Below the pieces are notes generated by a model. The model worked only from the letters and a program-made list of their open reading frames with translations. It ran no database searches and was not told the origin of the DNA. DNA of 64,000 bases from Qipengyuania gelatinilytica (GTDB lineage: Bacteria; Pseudomonadota; Alphaproteobacteria; Sphingomonadales; Sphingomonadaceae), in assembly GCF_019711315.1 (NCBI RefSeq), contig NZ_CP081294.1, positions 2,768,200-2,832,199 of the forward strand, read 5' to 3'. Below are positions 1 to 8,612 of the stretch, one piece after another. The translations under genes were made by a program, and so were the position numbers. Each line of letters opens with the position of its first letter. Position 1 is the first letter of the stretch.

Positions 1-1
1 A

Positions 2-1864
2 CTGACCGTCACCGAACATCGGGGAGGACGCTCTCCACGCGCGCCCTACCGGGTGCTGGCACAGGATAGCGTGGGCAATGTCCTTGCGCTGACCTATTTC
101 GGCCGGGCGTCCTATACGGCGAAAAAGCAGCTGCCGGTCGGCGAGACGCGCTGGGTGGCGGGCAAGCTCGAACGCTATGGAGACATGCTCCAGATCGTCC
201 ATCCCGATCACGTGGTGGAAGAGGGCGGCGATACTCTGCAGCGCCTGTGCGAGCCGGTCTATCGCCTGTCCGAAGGCCTCACGCAGCCGCGCGTCGCCGG
301 ACTTGTCGACCAGGTCCTGGCGAAGCTGCCGCAATTGCCCGAATGGATCGAGCCGACGCAGGTCGAGAAAGCCGAATGGCCCTGCTGGCGCGATGCGCTT
401 CGCAGTGCTCACAAGGGCGAACACAAGGCGGCGCGCGACCGGTTGGCCTACGACGAGCTGCTGGCCAACAGCCTCGCGCTGATGCTGGTGCGGGCGGACA
501 ATCGCAAGCGCAGGGGGCAACCGCTTCAGGGTGATGGCAGCTATCGCGGCAAGCTCGACCTGCCGTTCCCGCTGACTGGCGCGCAGAAGCGCTCGATTGC
601 CGAAATCGAAGGCGACATGGCGCAGGAGGCGCCCATGCTGCGCCTGCTGCAGGGCGATGTGGGGGCAGGCAAGACCGTGGTCGCGCTCGAAGCGATGCTG
701 ATCGCGGTGGAGGCAGGGGCGCAAGCCGCGCTGCTTGCCCCGACCGAAATCCTCGCCCGCCAGCATTTCGAGAGCCTGCGGCGCATGGCCGAGCCGACAG
801 GCGCGCAGGTCGCGCTGCTGACCGGCCGCGACAAGGGCAAGGCGCGCGAGGGCACGCTGATGGGGCTTCTCGACGGAAGTATCGATATCGTCGTCGGCAC
901 CCATGCGATTTTCCAGGACAAGGTCGCCTACAAGAACCTCGCCATGGTGGTGATCGACGAACAGCACCGCTTCGGCGTCGGCCAACGCCTGATGCTGGCG
1001 AGCAAGGGCAAGCGCGCACCGCACGTGCTCGCAATGACCGCCACGCCCATTCCGCGCACGCTCACGCTGGCGCAATATGGCGAGCTCGACGTCAGCAAGC
1101 TCGACGAGCTTCCTCCCGGCAGGCAGGCGATCGACACGGTGGTCATGGGGCAGGACAAGGTTGCTCCGCTCGTCGAACGGCTGGCTGCGCAATTCGAGCA
1201 GGGACGGCAGGCCTTCTGGGTCTGCCCGATGGTACGCGAAATGGACGGGCCGGAAGAGATCGCTGCAGCCGAAGCGCGCTATGCCTCGCTCAAAGAGCGG
1301 TTCGGAGACGATGTCGTCATGGTCCACGGCCAGCTCGCGCCCGAAATGAAAGACGCCGCGATGGAGCGCTTCGCGCGCGGCGATGCGCGGCTGCTGGTGG
1401 CGACGACCGTGATCGAGGTCGGGGTCGACGTTCCCAATGCCACGCTGATGGTGATCGAGCAGGCCGAGCGCTTCGGTCTCGCCCAGCTTCACCAGCTTCG
1501 CGGACGTGTCGGGCGCGGCAGCGAGAAGAGTTTCTGTGTCCTCCTCCACGGTGAAAGCCTGTCCGAAACCGCCCAGAAACGCCTCGCCTTGATGCGCGAG
1601 AGCCAGGACGGGTTCCTATTGGCCGAAGAAGACCTGAAGCTGCGCGGCGGCGGCGAACTTCTCGGCACGCGCCAGTCGGGCGATACGCCCTTTGCCGTTG
1701 CCAGTTTCGAGCAGATCACCGAGCTCCTACCCAAGGCCCACGATGATGCCCGTCTGCTGATGGATCGCGATGGCGGGCTGGAGGGAAAGCGCGGCGAAGC
1801 GGCCCGCATTTTACTTTACCTTTTCGAACGCGACTTCGGAGTGAAGACCCTGCGTGGGGGCTAA
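2..1864 (+). CDS. recG: ATP-dependent DNA helicase RecG, 5' end outside window
   Basis: RecG remodels stalled replication forks and branched DNA using ATP. The reading frame is open from base 2, so the true start lies upstream; about 620 residues are visible against roughly 690 for the family, so some 70 N-terminal residues are missing. The visible N-terminus belongs to the OB-fold wedge domain. Helicase motifs follow in order: Walker A in GDVGAGKT (near nt 655), a DEQH box (near nt 955), MTATPIPRTL (near nt 1035), and the C-terminal helicase half ending with the QLRGRVGRG motif (near nt 1490). The DEQH box and RGRVGRG are typical of RecG/Mfd. The GTG at 53 is only an internal codon. Confidence 0.96.
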   Translation: MTVTEHRGGRSPRAPYRVLAQDSVGNVLALTYFGRASYTAKKQLPVGETRWVAGKLERYGDMLQIVHPDHVVEEGGDTLQRLCEPVYRLSEGLTQPRVAGLVDQVLAKLPQLPEWIEPTQVEKAEWPCWRDALRSAHKGEHKAARDRLAYDELLANSLALMLVRADNRKRRGQPLQGDGSYRGKLDLPFPLTGAQKRSIAEIEGDMAQEAPMLRLLQGDVGAGKTVVALEAMLIAVEAGAQAALLAPTEILARQHFESLRRMAEPTGAQVALLTGRDKGKAREGTLMGLLDGSIDIVVGTHAIFQDKVAYKNLAMVVIDEQHRFGVGQRLMLASKGKRAPHVLAMTATPIPRTLTLAQYGELDVSKLDELPPGRQAIDTVVMGQDKVAPLVERLAAQFEQGRQAFWVCPMVREMDGPEEIAAAEARYASLKERFGDDVVMVHGQLAPEMKDAAMERFARGDARLLVATTVIEVGVDVPNATLMVIEQAERFGLAQLHQLRGRVGRGSEKSFCVLLHGESLSETAQKRLALMRESQDGFLLAEEDLKLRGGGELLGTRQSGDTPFAVASFEQITELLPKAHDDARLLMDRDGGLEGKRGEAARILLYLFERDFGVKTLRGG

Positions 1865-1888
1865 TTCTAGGAATTTGCTAAGAATTAG
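1861..1888. repeat. 8-bp inverted repeat over the recG stop codon
   Basis: CTAATTCT (1861-1868) and AGAATTAG (1881-1888) are perfect inverted arms around a 12-nt loop. The stretch is AT-rich compared with its surroundings and lies between recG and the membrane-protein gene starting at 1920. It has no T-run, so it is a poor intrinsic terminator; it could be an operator or part of the downstream promoter. Function not shown. Confidence 0.35.
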
Positions 1889-1919
1889 GCGCTAGACCCC
1901 CGCGCAACAGGGGGACTTC

Positions 1920-2501
1920 ATGCAGACTGTTCATTATTCGACCGCTCGCGTTTTCGCCATGTGCATCGCGATGCTCGGCTTCATCGTCGTAGGTGTGTTC
2001 ATGTGGAGCGGGCTCTACGGCAAGGGCGCCTTTGCCGGAGCAATCCTCACGATTATCGGCATCTGCGGCCTGCCAGCCATGGCGCGCTACCTGCTGGGAG
2101 GCGGGCTGATCCTTGAATATGATCGCACCTTCGTGACGTTTCACGGCGTACTTTCGACCACCCGCCTTCGCTGGGATGAGGTGACCGGCATCGAGATCGA
2201 GGAGCAGACCTACAACTGGGTCGCCAAGAACCGCTTCCTCAAGATCAAGGGGCCGTTTTCTTTCCTCGGCTATGCCAGCATGACCGAGCGCCTGCTCGCG
2301 AAGAAGCATCGCCCGATCGGCAAGCTGCTGGATCAGATCACCGATTATCTGGAATCGCCCGAGGTCGCCCCGCAGCAGCCTGTGCGGCAGACCGGTTTCG
2401 GCAGTGTCATGCCCGATACGAGGTCGACCGGCGTCATCGGCGAACAGCCCGTCGCAGCACCGCAGATGCGCGCGGGCGGTTTCGGTCGCAAGGGACTTTA
2501 A
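1920..2501 (+). CDS. Small membrane protein with PH-like domain, unknown function
   Basis: A 193-residue protein with two hydrophobic segments near residues 8-28 and 36-58. A soluble region (about 60-145) resembles bacterial PH-like domains in length and pattern (start LILEYDRTFVTFHGVLSTT), and the C-terminal tail is rich in Pro, Gly and Gln. The start ATG at 1920 is preceded by a purine run (CAGGGGGAC). The gene converges with the fructosamine kinase gene and their stop codons overlap (2498-2501). I do not recognise a specific function; the PH-like assignment is a pattern judgement only. Confidence 0.75.
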   Translation: MQTVHYSTARVFAMCIAMLGFIVVGVFMWSGLYGKGAFAGAILTIIGICGLPAMARYLLGGGLILEYDRTFVTFHGVLSTTRLRWDEVTGIEIEEQTYNWVAKNRFLKIKGPFSFLGYASMTERLLAKKHRPIGKLLDQITDYLESPEVAPQQPVRQTGFGSVMPDTRSTGVIGEQPVAAPQMRAGGFGRKGL

Positions 2502-3307
2502 AAGCTGAGCGCCGCAAGCTCCCGCTCGACTGCAGGCCTGTAGCTTTCGCCGAACAGGCGCACGTGCAGCAACCACATCCAAAGGCGATAGATGGGAAGC
2601 CGGTTCCGCCAACCCCTCTCAAGTTCGAGCGCATCGAAGAAGGCAGGCGTCGGGGCGTCGAATACCGTCAGGCTGGCGACGTCCACTTCGCGGTCTCCAT
2701 AACACGCGCATGGATCGATCAGCCCACTGATCCGCTCGCCGGAGACGAGCACATTCCCGCCCCATAGGTCGCCATGCACCAGTGCCGGTTTGGGCACAGC
2801 CGGCAGCAGGTCGGGCAGACCTTTTGCCAGTTCCTCGATCCGCCTGCCGAGATCGGCTGCGATATGCGGGACGTGGCACAGCAGCCTGCGTTCGCCCCAG
2901 AACTGCGGCCAGTTCTCCGTGAATTGGTTCTCCACGGTCACATGCCTGAGAGCGTAGTTTTCCTGCCAACCGAATGCATCGCCCTGCATGGAATGGAGGG
3001 CGTCCAGCGCCCCAGCAAGTGAAACCCATGCATTGCCTGCGAGCATGCCATCGGAGGGCAGGTACTCGATCACAAGATGGCGCTCGTCGAACCCGATGAC
3101 CTTTGGGGAGGGAGCGGCGCTTTCCCCCATCGCTTCGAGCATTCGCGCCTCGACCGCCACAACAGGGCCGGTCTTGCCAACGACTTTCGAGCCATCGGCA
3201 AACTCGATCAGCGAAGCGCCCGAGATGTCCCCGCCGGCGACGCGCGTTACAGCGATTGGTTTCGACCCGCAGGTCGCTTCTGCAAATCCGGCAAGATCCT
3301 GGCTCAT
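2498..3307 (-). CDS. Fructosamine/ribulosamine kinase family protein
   Basis: This 269-aa protein has the aminoglycoside-phosphotransferase-like kinase fold of the fructosamine-3-kinase family, which phosphorylates sugars attached to amines (ketoamines) so that they can fall off glycated proteins. The catalytic loop is HGDLWGGN (residues 178-185, catalytic Asp180) and the metal-binding Asp is in LIDPCACYGDREVD (Asp198). The start overlaps the end of the ABC1 kinase gene by 4 nt, so it is the third gene of a coupled operon after a low-molecular-weight phosphatase and an ABC1 kinase. Bacterial members mostly act on ribulosamines or erythrulosamines rather than fructosamines; the exact substrate is not readable from sequence. 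Confidence 0.9.
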   Translation of the reverse strand: MSQDLAGFAEATCGSKPIAVTRVAGGDISGASLIEFADGSKVVGKTGPVVAVEARMLEAMGESAAPSPKVIGFDERHLVIEYLPSDGMLAGNAWVSLAGALDALHSMQGDAFGWQENYALRHVTVENQFTENWPQFWGERRLLCHVPHIAADLGRRIEELAKGLPDLLPAVPKPALVHGDLWGGNVLVSGERISGLIDPCACYGDREVDVASLTVFDAPTPAFFDALELERGWRNRLPIYRLWMWLLHVRLFGESYRPAVERELAALSF

Positions 3308-4635
3308 GCCGTCTCCGCCAGCACCTTGCTGACGATGCCGCGCACATTGACACGCGCGCCCAGACGCGCACAGAGCAGCGCAGTCCCGCTGACCTTGCGC
3401 TGGACGAAAAGAGTTTCGGCAGGTGGCAGGTGCCAGCTTTCGCGGTCGCGGGCGATCGGCATCACTGTCTCGCGGATTTCCGGCACGAATGCCCGGTCGC
3501 CGAAGTCGAGTTTCTCATCGCTCGACATCTGGGTGACGACGATATCGACCGCATGGCGCATGGCATCGGGGTGCCGTTCGAGCGCGCGCGGGTTGATGAA
3601 ACCGGCCTTGATCGCCGCGTCCATGACCTTTTCACGGTCTTGCTCGAGGCCTGCCTCGATCAAGCTGCGATAGTCCTGCGAAATACCGGCAGAGACTTCG
3701 CGCGTCGCACCAAAATCGAGCAGGACGATCCGGCCAGTCTTTGCCTGCCAGCGATAATTGGCGAAATTGGGGTCGGTCTGCATCAGGTGGCTGTCGAACA
3801 ACTCGCGCGCGACCAGTTCGATCAGCTCTGCGGCAACGCGGTCGCGCAAGTCCTGCGGCTGCGAGGCGAGGTCTTCTATCGGCGAGCCTTCCTCGTAGCT
3901 CATTGCGAGGATCCGGTCGGTGGTCAGTTCGGTTTCCAGCCTGGAGATGACGAATTCCTCGCGCCCGGCGAGCATTTCGCCAAAGCGCGTCATCATCGCG
4001 CCCTCGCGCCTGTAGTCCGCTTCTTCGCGCAGCTGTTCCTTGGCCGCCGCCAGCAGCGGATCGATATCGAGCTCTTTCGGCAGGAGGCCGGTCAGTTTCA
4101 GCAGGCTTGCGACATTGTCGACGTCGGAATCAATGCTCTGCGCAACACCCGGGTACTGGACCTTGATCGCCAAGAGACGTCCGTCCGGCAGCATGGCGCG
4201 GTGGACCTGCCCGATCGAGGCTGCCGCAATCGGGCGCGGTTCGAAGCGGCGGAATTGCTTGCGCCAGTCCTTGCCCCATTCGGCAGCCAGCACCTTGTCG
4301 AGCTGGCGCGGGGGCATGAAATCGGCCCGGTCGCGCAGGCGGGCGAGGATTTCTGCTAGCTCGGGCGGAAGCAGGTCGCCTGCATCCATTGAGATCATCT
4401 GCCCCAGCTTCATCGCGGCACCTCGCAGATGCGCGAGCCGGTCGGTCAGCCGCTTGGCTTTGCCCGGTGTCAGGAGGATCTGGTCGAGGCGCGGTCGCTC
4501 GCCATTTGCCAGCCGCCTCGCGCCTTCGCTCAATGCGCCGCCGGCGAGACCTCCGGCCAGCCGCGTGAAGCCACCCAGCCGCCCTATGCGGGACGAGGGG
4601 ACGGAACGATGCCGCGAAGGCTTGTCGTCAGCCAT
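3304..4635 (-). CDS. ABC1/ADCK/UbiB-family atypical kinase
   Basis: A 443-aa member of the ABC1 (AarF/UbiB/ADCK) family, whose best studied members support ubiquinone biosynthesis. Family hallmarks are visible: KLGQ (residues 76-79), the Ala-rich loop AAASIGQVHRA (137-147), the Lys of AIKVQYPG (Lys158), and the late MQTDPNFANY and LLDFGATR motifs. It is about 100 residues shorter than UbiB and lacks the hydrophobic C-terminal segments, so it is more likely an accessory ABC1 kinase than UbiB itself. It lies between, and overlaps, a low-molecular-weight phosphatase gene (8 nt) and a fructosamine kinase gene (4 nt), so translational coupling is likely. Confidence 0.9.
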   Translation of the reverse strand: MADDKPSRHRSVPSSRIGRLGGFTRLAGGLAGGALSEGARRLANGERPRLDQILLTPGKAKRLTDRLAHLRGAAMKLGQMISMDAGDLLPPELAEILARLRDRADFMPPRQLDKVLAAEWGKDWRKQFRRFEPRPIAAASIGQVHRAMLPDGRLLAIKVQYPGVAQSIDSDVDNVASLLKLTGLLPKELDIDPLLAAAKEQLREEADYRREGAMMTRFGEMLAGREEFVISRLETELTTDRILAMSYEEGSPIEDLASQPQDLRDRVAAELIELVARELFDSHLMQTDPNFANYRWQAKTGRIVLLDFGATREVSAGISQDYRSLIEAGLEQDREKVMDAAIKAGFINPRALERHPDAMRHAVDIVVTQMSSDEKLDFGDRAFVPEIRETVMPIARDRESWHLPPAETLFVQRKVSGTALLCARLGARVNVRGIVSKVLAETA

Positions 4636-5101
4636 GTTCGTCGATCATGACGGCGACCAGCGCCCGTGCGCCCGCGTCCACTTCGCTCCAGGTAATCGCG
4701 AAGCCTTCTTCGCCGCCATAATAGGGATCACCGACCTCGCGGCCATGCTGGCCCGGCACGAGGTCGAGCAGCATGGCGACCCTGGCCTTGCCGCCATCGG
4801 GTTCGATCCGGCGGATATTCGCCATGTTCGACCGGTCCATGCCGAGGATGTAGTCGAATTCGTGGAAATCCTGCTGCTTGAGCTGGCGTCCGCGATAGCT
4901 GCGGATGTCGATCCCGTTTCGGTCCGCCTCGTCGATGCTGCGCGGATCGGGCGGCTGGCCCACATGATAGTCGGCCGTGCCCGCGCTAGCGACCTCGACA
5001 TTCAGCCCGGCCTCCTCGGCAGCCTTGCGGAACGCCGCCTCTGCCAGCGGTGAGCGGCAGATATTGCCGAGACAGACGAACAGGACAGAAGGCTTGGACA
5101 T
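4628..5101 (-). CDS. Low-molecular-weight protein-tyrosine-phosphatase family
   Basis: A 157-aa cytoplasmic phosphatase. The P-loop C-X5-R-S is CLGNICRS at residues 10-17 (nucleophile Cys10, Arg16) and the general acid is in DPYYGG (Asp125), as in all LMW-PTPs. It is the first gene of a minus-strand operon with an ABC1 kinase and a fructosamine kinase. Some LMW-PTPs dephosphorylate ribulosamine 5-phosphate and the genes are known neighbours of fructosamine-kinase homologues, so a role in protein deglycation is as likely here as tyrosine dephosphorylation. Confidence 0.94.
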   Translation of the reverse strand: MSKPSVLFVCLGNICRSPLAEAAFRKAAEEAGLNVEVASAGTADYHVGQPPDPRSIDEADRNGIDIRSYRGRQLKQQDFHEFDYILGMDRSNMANIRRIEPDGGKARVAMLLDLVPGQHGREVGDPYYGGEEGFAITWSEVDAGARALVAVMIDEHG

Positions 5102-5214
5102 GGGAAAAGCGGTCTTTCAGCGAGGACGGAAGGGTTCCGCCATTCAATCGCCCGAAACTGCGCTTGTTCCGGAGCGCGCGCAATGCGCGGCTCGTCAGAA
5201 TGCAAGAGAATAAA

Positions 5215-5291
5215 TGGTCGGGGAGAGAGGATTCGAACCTCCGGCCCCTGCCTCCCGAAGACAGTGCTCTACCAGGCTGAGCTACTCCCCG
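5215..5291 (-). tRNA. tRNA-Pro (anticodon CGG)
   Basis: A 77-nt cloverleaf can be drawn on the minus strand: acceptor CGGGGAG/CTCCCCG, anticodon stem CTGTC/GGCAG with loop TTCGGGA giving anticodon CGG, T-arm with TTCGAAT, and an encoded ACCA end. The gene lies between the start of the phosphatase operon and thyA. Confidence 0.96.
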
Positions 5292-5411
5292 ACCGGATCG
5301 GCCCGCTGCGTCGAAACGCTGCGGGAGCGAAGCAAGGCGCGCCCTATAGGTGTGGATTGCGGTAGGCGCAAGCGGGCTTTTGCGTTAATTTGGGACTAGG
5401 ACCGCAAAGCA

Positions 5412-6374
5412 ATGAAAAGCGATCAAGAGCCGGTGCCAGAAACACATTTCGAAACCCAGTATCTCGAGCTGATGCGGCGCATCTGGCTCGAAGGCGACGA
5501 GCGGCGCGATCGCACGGGTATCGGGACGCGCTCTGTCTTCGGCGCGATGCTGCGATTCGACCTTTCCGATGGTGCGATGCCGCTGATCACGACCAAGCGC
5601 GTGTACTGGAAAACCGCAACGCGCGAATTGCTGTGGTTTCTTACCGGCGACACCAACATCCGTCCGCTCGTGCTGCAGGGCGTGAAGATCTGGAACGAGT
5701 GGCCACACGCGAAATATGTCGAACAGACGGGCGACGAGATTTCGCTAGACGATTTCGTGCAGCGCATTGCCGATGACGAGCATTTTGCGGCCATGTGGGG
5801 CGACCTTGGGCCGGTGTACGGCAAGCAGTGGGTCGATTGGCCGACCTTCCAGCCGGTGAAAGGCGGGCTATTCCGCAAGGGGCGGGGCATCAACCAGGTC
5901 GCCGAAGTGGTCGAATCGCTGCAGGAAAATCCCGGCAGCCGTCGCCACATCATCGAAGGCTGGAACGTTGCCGACGTGCCGCGCATGGCGCTGCCGCCTT
6001 GCCACAAGACCTACCAGTTCCACGTGAGCGAGGGCAGCGACGGCAAGGCGCGCCTCAATGGCCTGCTCTACCAGCGCAGCTGCGATGTCGCGCTCGGCCT
6101 GCCCTTCAACCTGTGGTCGGCGGCGCTGCTCCAGCGCATGCTTGCCCAACAGGCGGGGCTTGAGCCGGGCGAATTCGTATGGATGGGAGGCGACACGCAC
6201 CTCTATCTCAACCACGAACACCTTGTGAAAGAGCAGCTTTCACGGGAACCGCAAGGCCACCCGCGGCTTGAGATCCTGCGGCGTCCGGCGACTATCTTCG
6301 ACTACCGGATTGAGGATTTCGCGGTTCACGACTACACGCCGCACGAGCCCATCAAGGCCCCCGTCGCGGTGTGA
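5412..6374 (+). CDS. thyA: Thymidylate synthase
   Basis: ThyA converts dUMP to dTMP using methylene-tetrahydrofolate. Visible motifs: RRDRTGIGTRSVFG near the N-terminus (phosphate-binding Arg), the active site ALPPCHKTYQFHV with nucleophile Cys197, YQRSCDVALGLPFNL, and GDTHLYLNH near the C-terminus; the protein ends in the usual Pro-Val-Ala-Val type tail. At 320 residues it is longer than the 264-residue E. coli enzyme because of an insertion in the region around residues 90-150, as in other long-form ThyA proteins. The first ATG, after tRNA-Pro, gives a good N-terminus. It stands alone; no folA follows. Confidence 0.97.
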   Translation: MKSDQEPVPETHFETQYLELMRRIWLEGDERRDRTGIGTRSVFGAMLRFDLSDGAMPLITTKRVYWKTATRELLWFLTGDTNIRPLVLQGVKIWNEWPHAKYVEQTGDEISLDDFVQRIADDEHFAAMWGDLGPVYGKQWVDWPTFQPVKGGLFRKGRGINQVAEVVESLQENPGSRRHIIEGWNVADVPRMALPPCHKTYQFHVSEGSDGKARLNGLLYQRSCDVALGLPFNLWSAALLQRMLAQQAGLEPGEFVWMGGDTHLYLNHEHLVKEQLSREPQGHPRLEILRRPATIFDYRIEDFAVHDYTPHEPIKAPVAV

Positions 6375-6398
6375 CCGAAATCGTATGCATAGGCGTAC

Positions 6399-6427
6399 TT
6401 GACCGTTTCTCCCGCGCGAAATAAAAT
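6399..6427 (+). promoter_or_regulatory. Sigma-70-type promoter of the bkd operon
   Basis: TTGACC (6399-6404), a 17-nt spacer and TAAAAT (6422-6427) form a near-consensus housekeeping promoter 39 bp before the E1alpha start codon. It lies in the thyA-bkdA1 gap and points into the operon. Predicted from sequence only. Confidence 0.65.
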
Positions 6428-6465
6428 AACGCGCAAGCGTAAGATTACGTCTGGGAGACGATTCT

Positions 6466-7782
6466 ATGGCCGACAGGCCTCAAGGTACCGCGAAAGCTGG
6501 CGATAACCGCCCCAAGCTCTCGCTTCACGTACCCGAACCAAAATTCCGGCCCGGTGATGCGGTCGACTTCTCGCACATCGAGGTGCCCGAAGCAGGCGCG
6601 CAGCCGCGCCCTGACGAGACCACCGATCCCAAGGACATGCTGGATTTCGCCCACGGGCTGATCCGCGTACTGGGCGAGGACAACAAGGCGCATGGTCCGT
6701 GGGACCCGAAGCTCGACCCCGAAACGCTGCGCACCATGCTTGGCCACATGGCCATGACGCGCGCCTTCGACGAGCGCATGTTCCGCGGCCAGCGGCAGGG
6801 CAAGACTTCGTTCTACATGAAGTGCACCGGCGAAGAGGCGACCAGCGTCTCTGCCTCTATGGCGCTCGCGGCGGACGACATGGTCTTCCCGAGCTACCGC
6901 CAGCAGGGCATCCTGATCCAGCGCGGCTATCCGATGATCGAGATGATCAACCAGATCTACTCGAACCGGGGCGACAAGCTGAAGGGCCGCCAGCTGCCGA
7001 TCATGTACTCCTCTAAGGAGCACAGCTTCTTCACCATCTCGGGCAACCTCGCCACGCAGACCCCGCAGGCGGTTGGCTGGGCGATGGCATCGGCGATCAA
7101 GGGCGACAGCCGCATTGCCGCGACTTGGGTGGGCGAGGGCAGCACCGCGGAAGGCGACTTCCACTCGGCCTGCCTCTTCGCAACCGTCTATAACGCTCCG
7201 GTCATCCTTAACGTGGTCAACAACCAGTGGGCGATTTCCAGCTTCAGCGGCTTTGCAGGAGCCGAACGTGCGACATTCGCAGCGCGCGGAGTGGGCTACG
7301 GCATCGCCTCGCTGCGCGTCGACGGTAACGACCCGCTTGCCTGCTATGCAGCAGAGCAGTGGGCCGCCAACCGCGCGCGTGCCAATGCCGGGCCGACGCT
7401 GATCGAATTCTTCAGCTACCGCGCGGAAGGGCACTCCACCTCGGACGACCCCAGCGGCTATCGCAGCGCGCAGGAGCGTGACGAGTGGCCGCTCGGCGAT
7501 CCCGTCATGCGCCTCAAGAACCACCTCATCGAAATCGGCGAGTGGGATGAGGAGCGTCAGGAAAAGATGGACCTCGAGGCGGCCGAATACGTCAAGAAGA
7601 CCACCAAGGAAGCCGAAGAGAACGGCATTCTCGGCCACGGCCTCCACCACCCGTTCCGCACCATGTTCGAAGACGTGTTCGAAGAGCTGCCCTGGCATCT
7701 CAAGGAACAGGCGCAGCAGGCGATCCACGAACGCGAGACCAAGTTCCCCGAAGGACTCCCGAACGGAGGGAAGGGCGCATGA
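6466..7782 (+). CDS. bkdA1: Branched-chain 2-oxoacid dehydrogenase E1 component, alpha subunit
   Basis: E1alpha of the branched-chain 2-oxoacid dehydrogenase complex decarboxylates the 2-oxoacids of Val, Leu and Ile with thiamine diphosphate. At 438 aa it has the extended N-terminus (about 65 residues) of the BkdA1 type. The ThDP/Mg site is the GEGSTAEGDFH to NNQWAIS stretch (about residues 223-253), and the loop RAEGHSTSDDPSGYR (near 325-339) matches the phosphorylation-loop region of the family. The operon continues with an alpha/beta hydrolase (start overlaps this stop by 4 nt), E1beta and E2. The Bkd call rests on the long N-terminus and NNQWAIS signature; a pyruvate-specific enzyme is less likely. 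Confidence 0.92.
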   Translation: MADRPQGTAKAGDNRPKLSLHVPEPKFRPGDAVDFSHIEVPEAGAQPRPDETTDPKDMLDFAHGLIRVLGEDNKAHGPWDPKLDPETLRTMLGHMAMTRAFDERMFRGQRQGKTSFYMKCTGEEATSVSASMALAADDMVFPSYRQQGILIQRGYPMIEMINQIYSNRGDKLKGRQLPIMYSSKEHSFFTISGNLATQTPQAVGWAMASAIKGDSRIAATWVGEGSTAEGDFHSACLFATVYNAPVILNVVNNQWAISSFSGFAGAERATFAARGVGYGIASLRVDGNDPLACYAAEQWAANRARANAGPTLIEFFSYRAEGHSTSDDPSGYRSAQERDEWPLGDPVMRLKNHLIEIGEWDEERQEKMDLEAAEYVKKTTKEAEENGILGHGLHHPFRTMFEDVFEELPWHLKEQAQQAIHERETKFPEGLPNGGKGA

Positions 7783-8612
7783 GGTCCGCATTTGCACTCG
7801 GCCTCGCGGCGTTGGCGTTGGCCGCCCAACCGGCTTTTGCCGGTCCGCTCGCAGAGCCGGGAACGGTGGAGATTGCCACGCCCGATGAGCGTGTCCTTCC
7901 GGTTCGCGTCTGGCTTCCACAAGTCGAGAAACGCGGTGTCGCGTTGTTCTCGCATGGTTACAATTCTTGGCCCTCTGCCTACGAAGCGCTTGTCGAGCGG
8001 CTCAACGGTGAAGGCTTTGCAGTTGTCGCGCCGCTGCACCCAGATTCGATGCGCTCGTCGGTCGAGGGCAAGATTGCACCAGAGCAGGCCTTTGCATCGC
8101 GGATGATCGACATGGCGCTCACTGCGGACTTCGTGAGCGAGCGCTTCGAAGGACTTCCGGTGCTGGCGGTAGGACATTCCTTCGGCACGCTCGATGCCAT
8201 GGTGCGAGCTGGCGGACTGCCCGGCTTCGATGCTCCGACGGACGACAGGGTTTCCGCAGTCCTTGCCTTCTCCAGCCCGGGCAAGATCCCCGGACTGGTC
8301 GGCGATGACGCGTTCTCTACTGTTGCCTTGCCGACGATGCTGGTGACCGGCGACGAAGATGTCGTACCCGGCTATGTCGCCGATCCTGCCGATCACCTGA
8401 TCTACGCAGAACGTGTGGCCGGCCCGTCCTATGCCATTTCCGTATCCGGCGGCGATCACGAACTGGTTGGCGACGAGGCTATTGTGACGCAGGTCTGGCC
8501 TGCCGTTGCCGATTTCATCGCAACCCACGTGCTGGGCGAGGCGGAGACGCCCGCGCTCATGCAACATGCACTCGAAAAGCCCTCGACGGCCCGCAAAGGG
8601 GACGCAGAATGA
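7779..8612 (+). CDS. Exported alpha/beta hydrolase inside the bkd operon
   Basis: A 277-aa protein with a clear signal peptide (residues 1-21, cleavage after AQPAFA) and an alpha/beta-hydrolase core. The nucleophile elbow is GHSFG (about residues 131-135), preceded by the oxyanion region ALFSHGYNSWP. A later VTGDEDVV could hold the acid and GGDHELVG the His. Its start overlaps the E1alpha stop (ATGA, 7779-7782) and its own stop overlaps the E1beta start (8609-8612), so it is firmly embedded between two subunits of one enzyme. The substrate is unknown; the export signal separates it from the cytoplasmic dehydrogenase complex, so a direct enzymatic role in that complex is doubtful. Confidence 0.85.
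   Translation: MRSAFALGLAALALAAQPAFAGPLAEPGTVEIATPDERVLPVRVWLPQVEKRGVALFSHGYNSWPSAYEALVERLNGEGFAVVAPLHPDSMRSSVEGKIAPEQAFASRMIDMALTADFVSERFEGLPVLAVGHSFGTLDAMVRAGGLPGFDAPTDDRVSAVLAFSSPGKIPGLVGDDAFSTVALPTMLVTGDEDVVPGYVADPADHLIYAERVAGPSYAISVSGGDHELVGDEAIVTQVWPAVADFIATHVLGEAETPALMQHALEKPSTARKGDAE

Noticed and set aside
6445-7920. Minus-strand open frame antisense to bkdA1
   Set aside because: bkdA1 and its promoter are strongly supported; no domains in the reverse translation.
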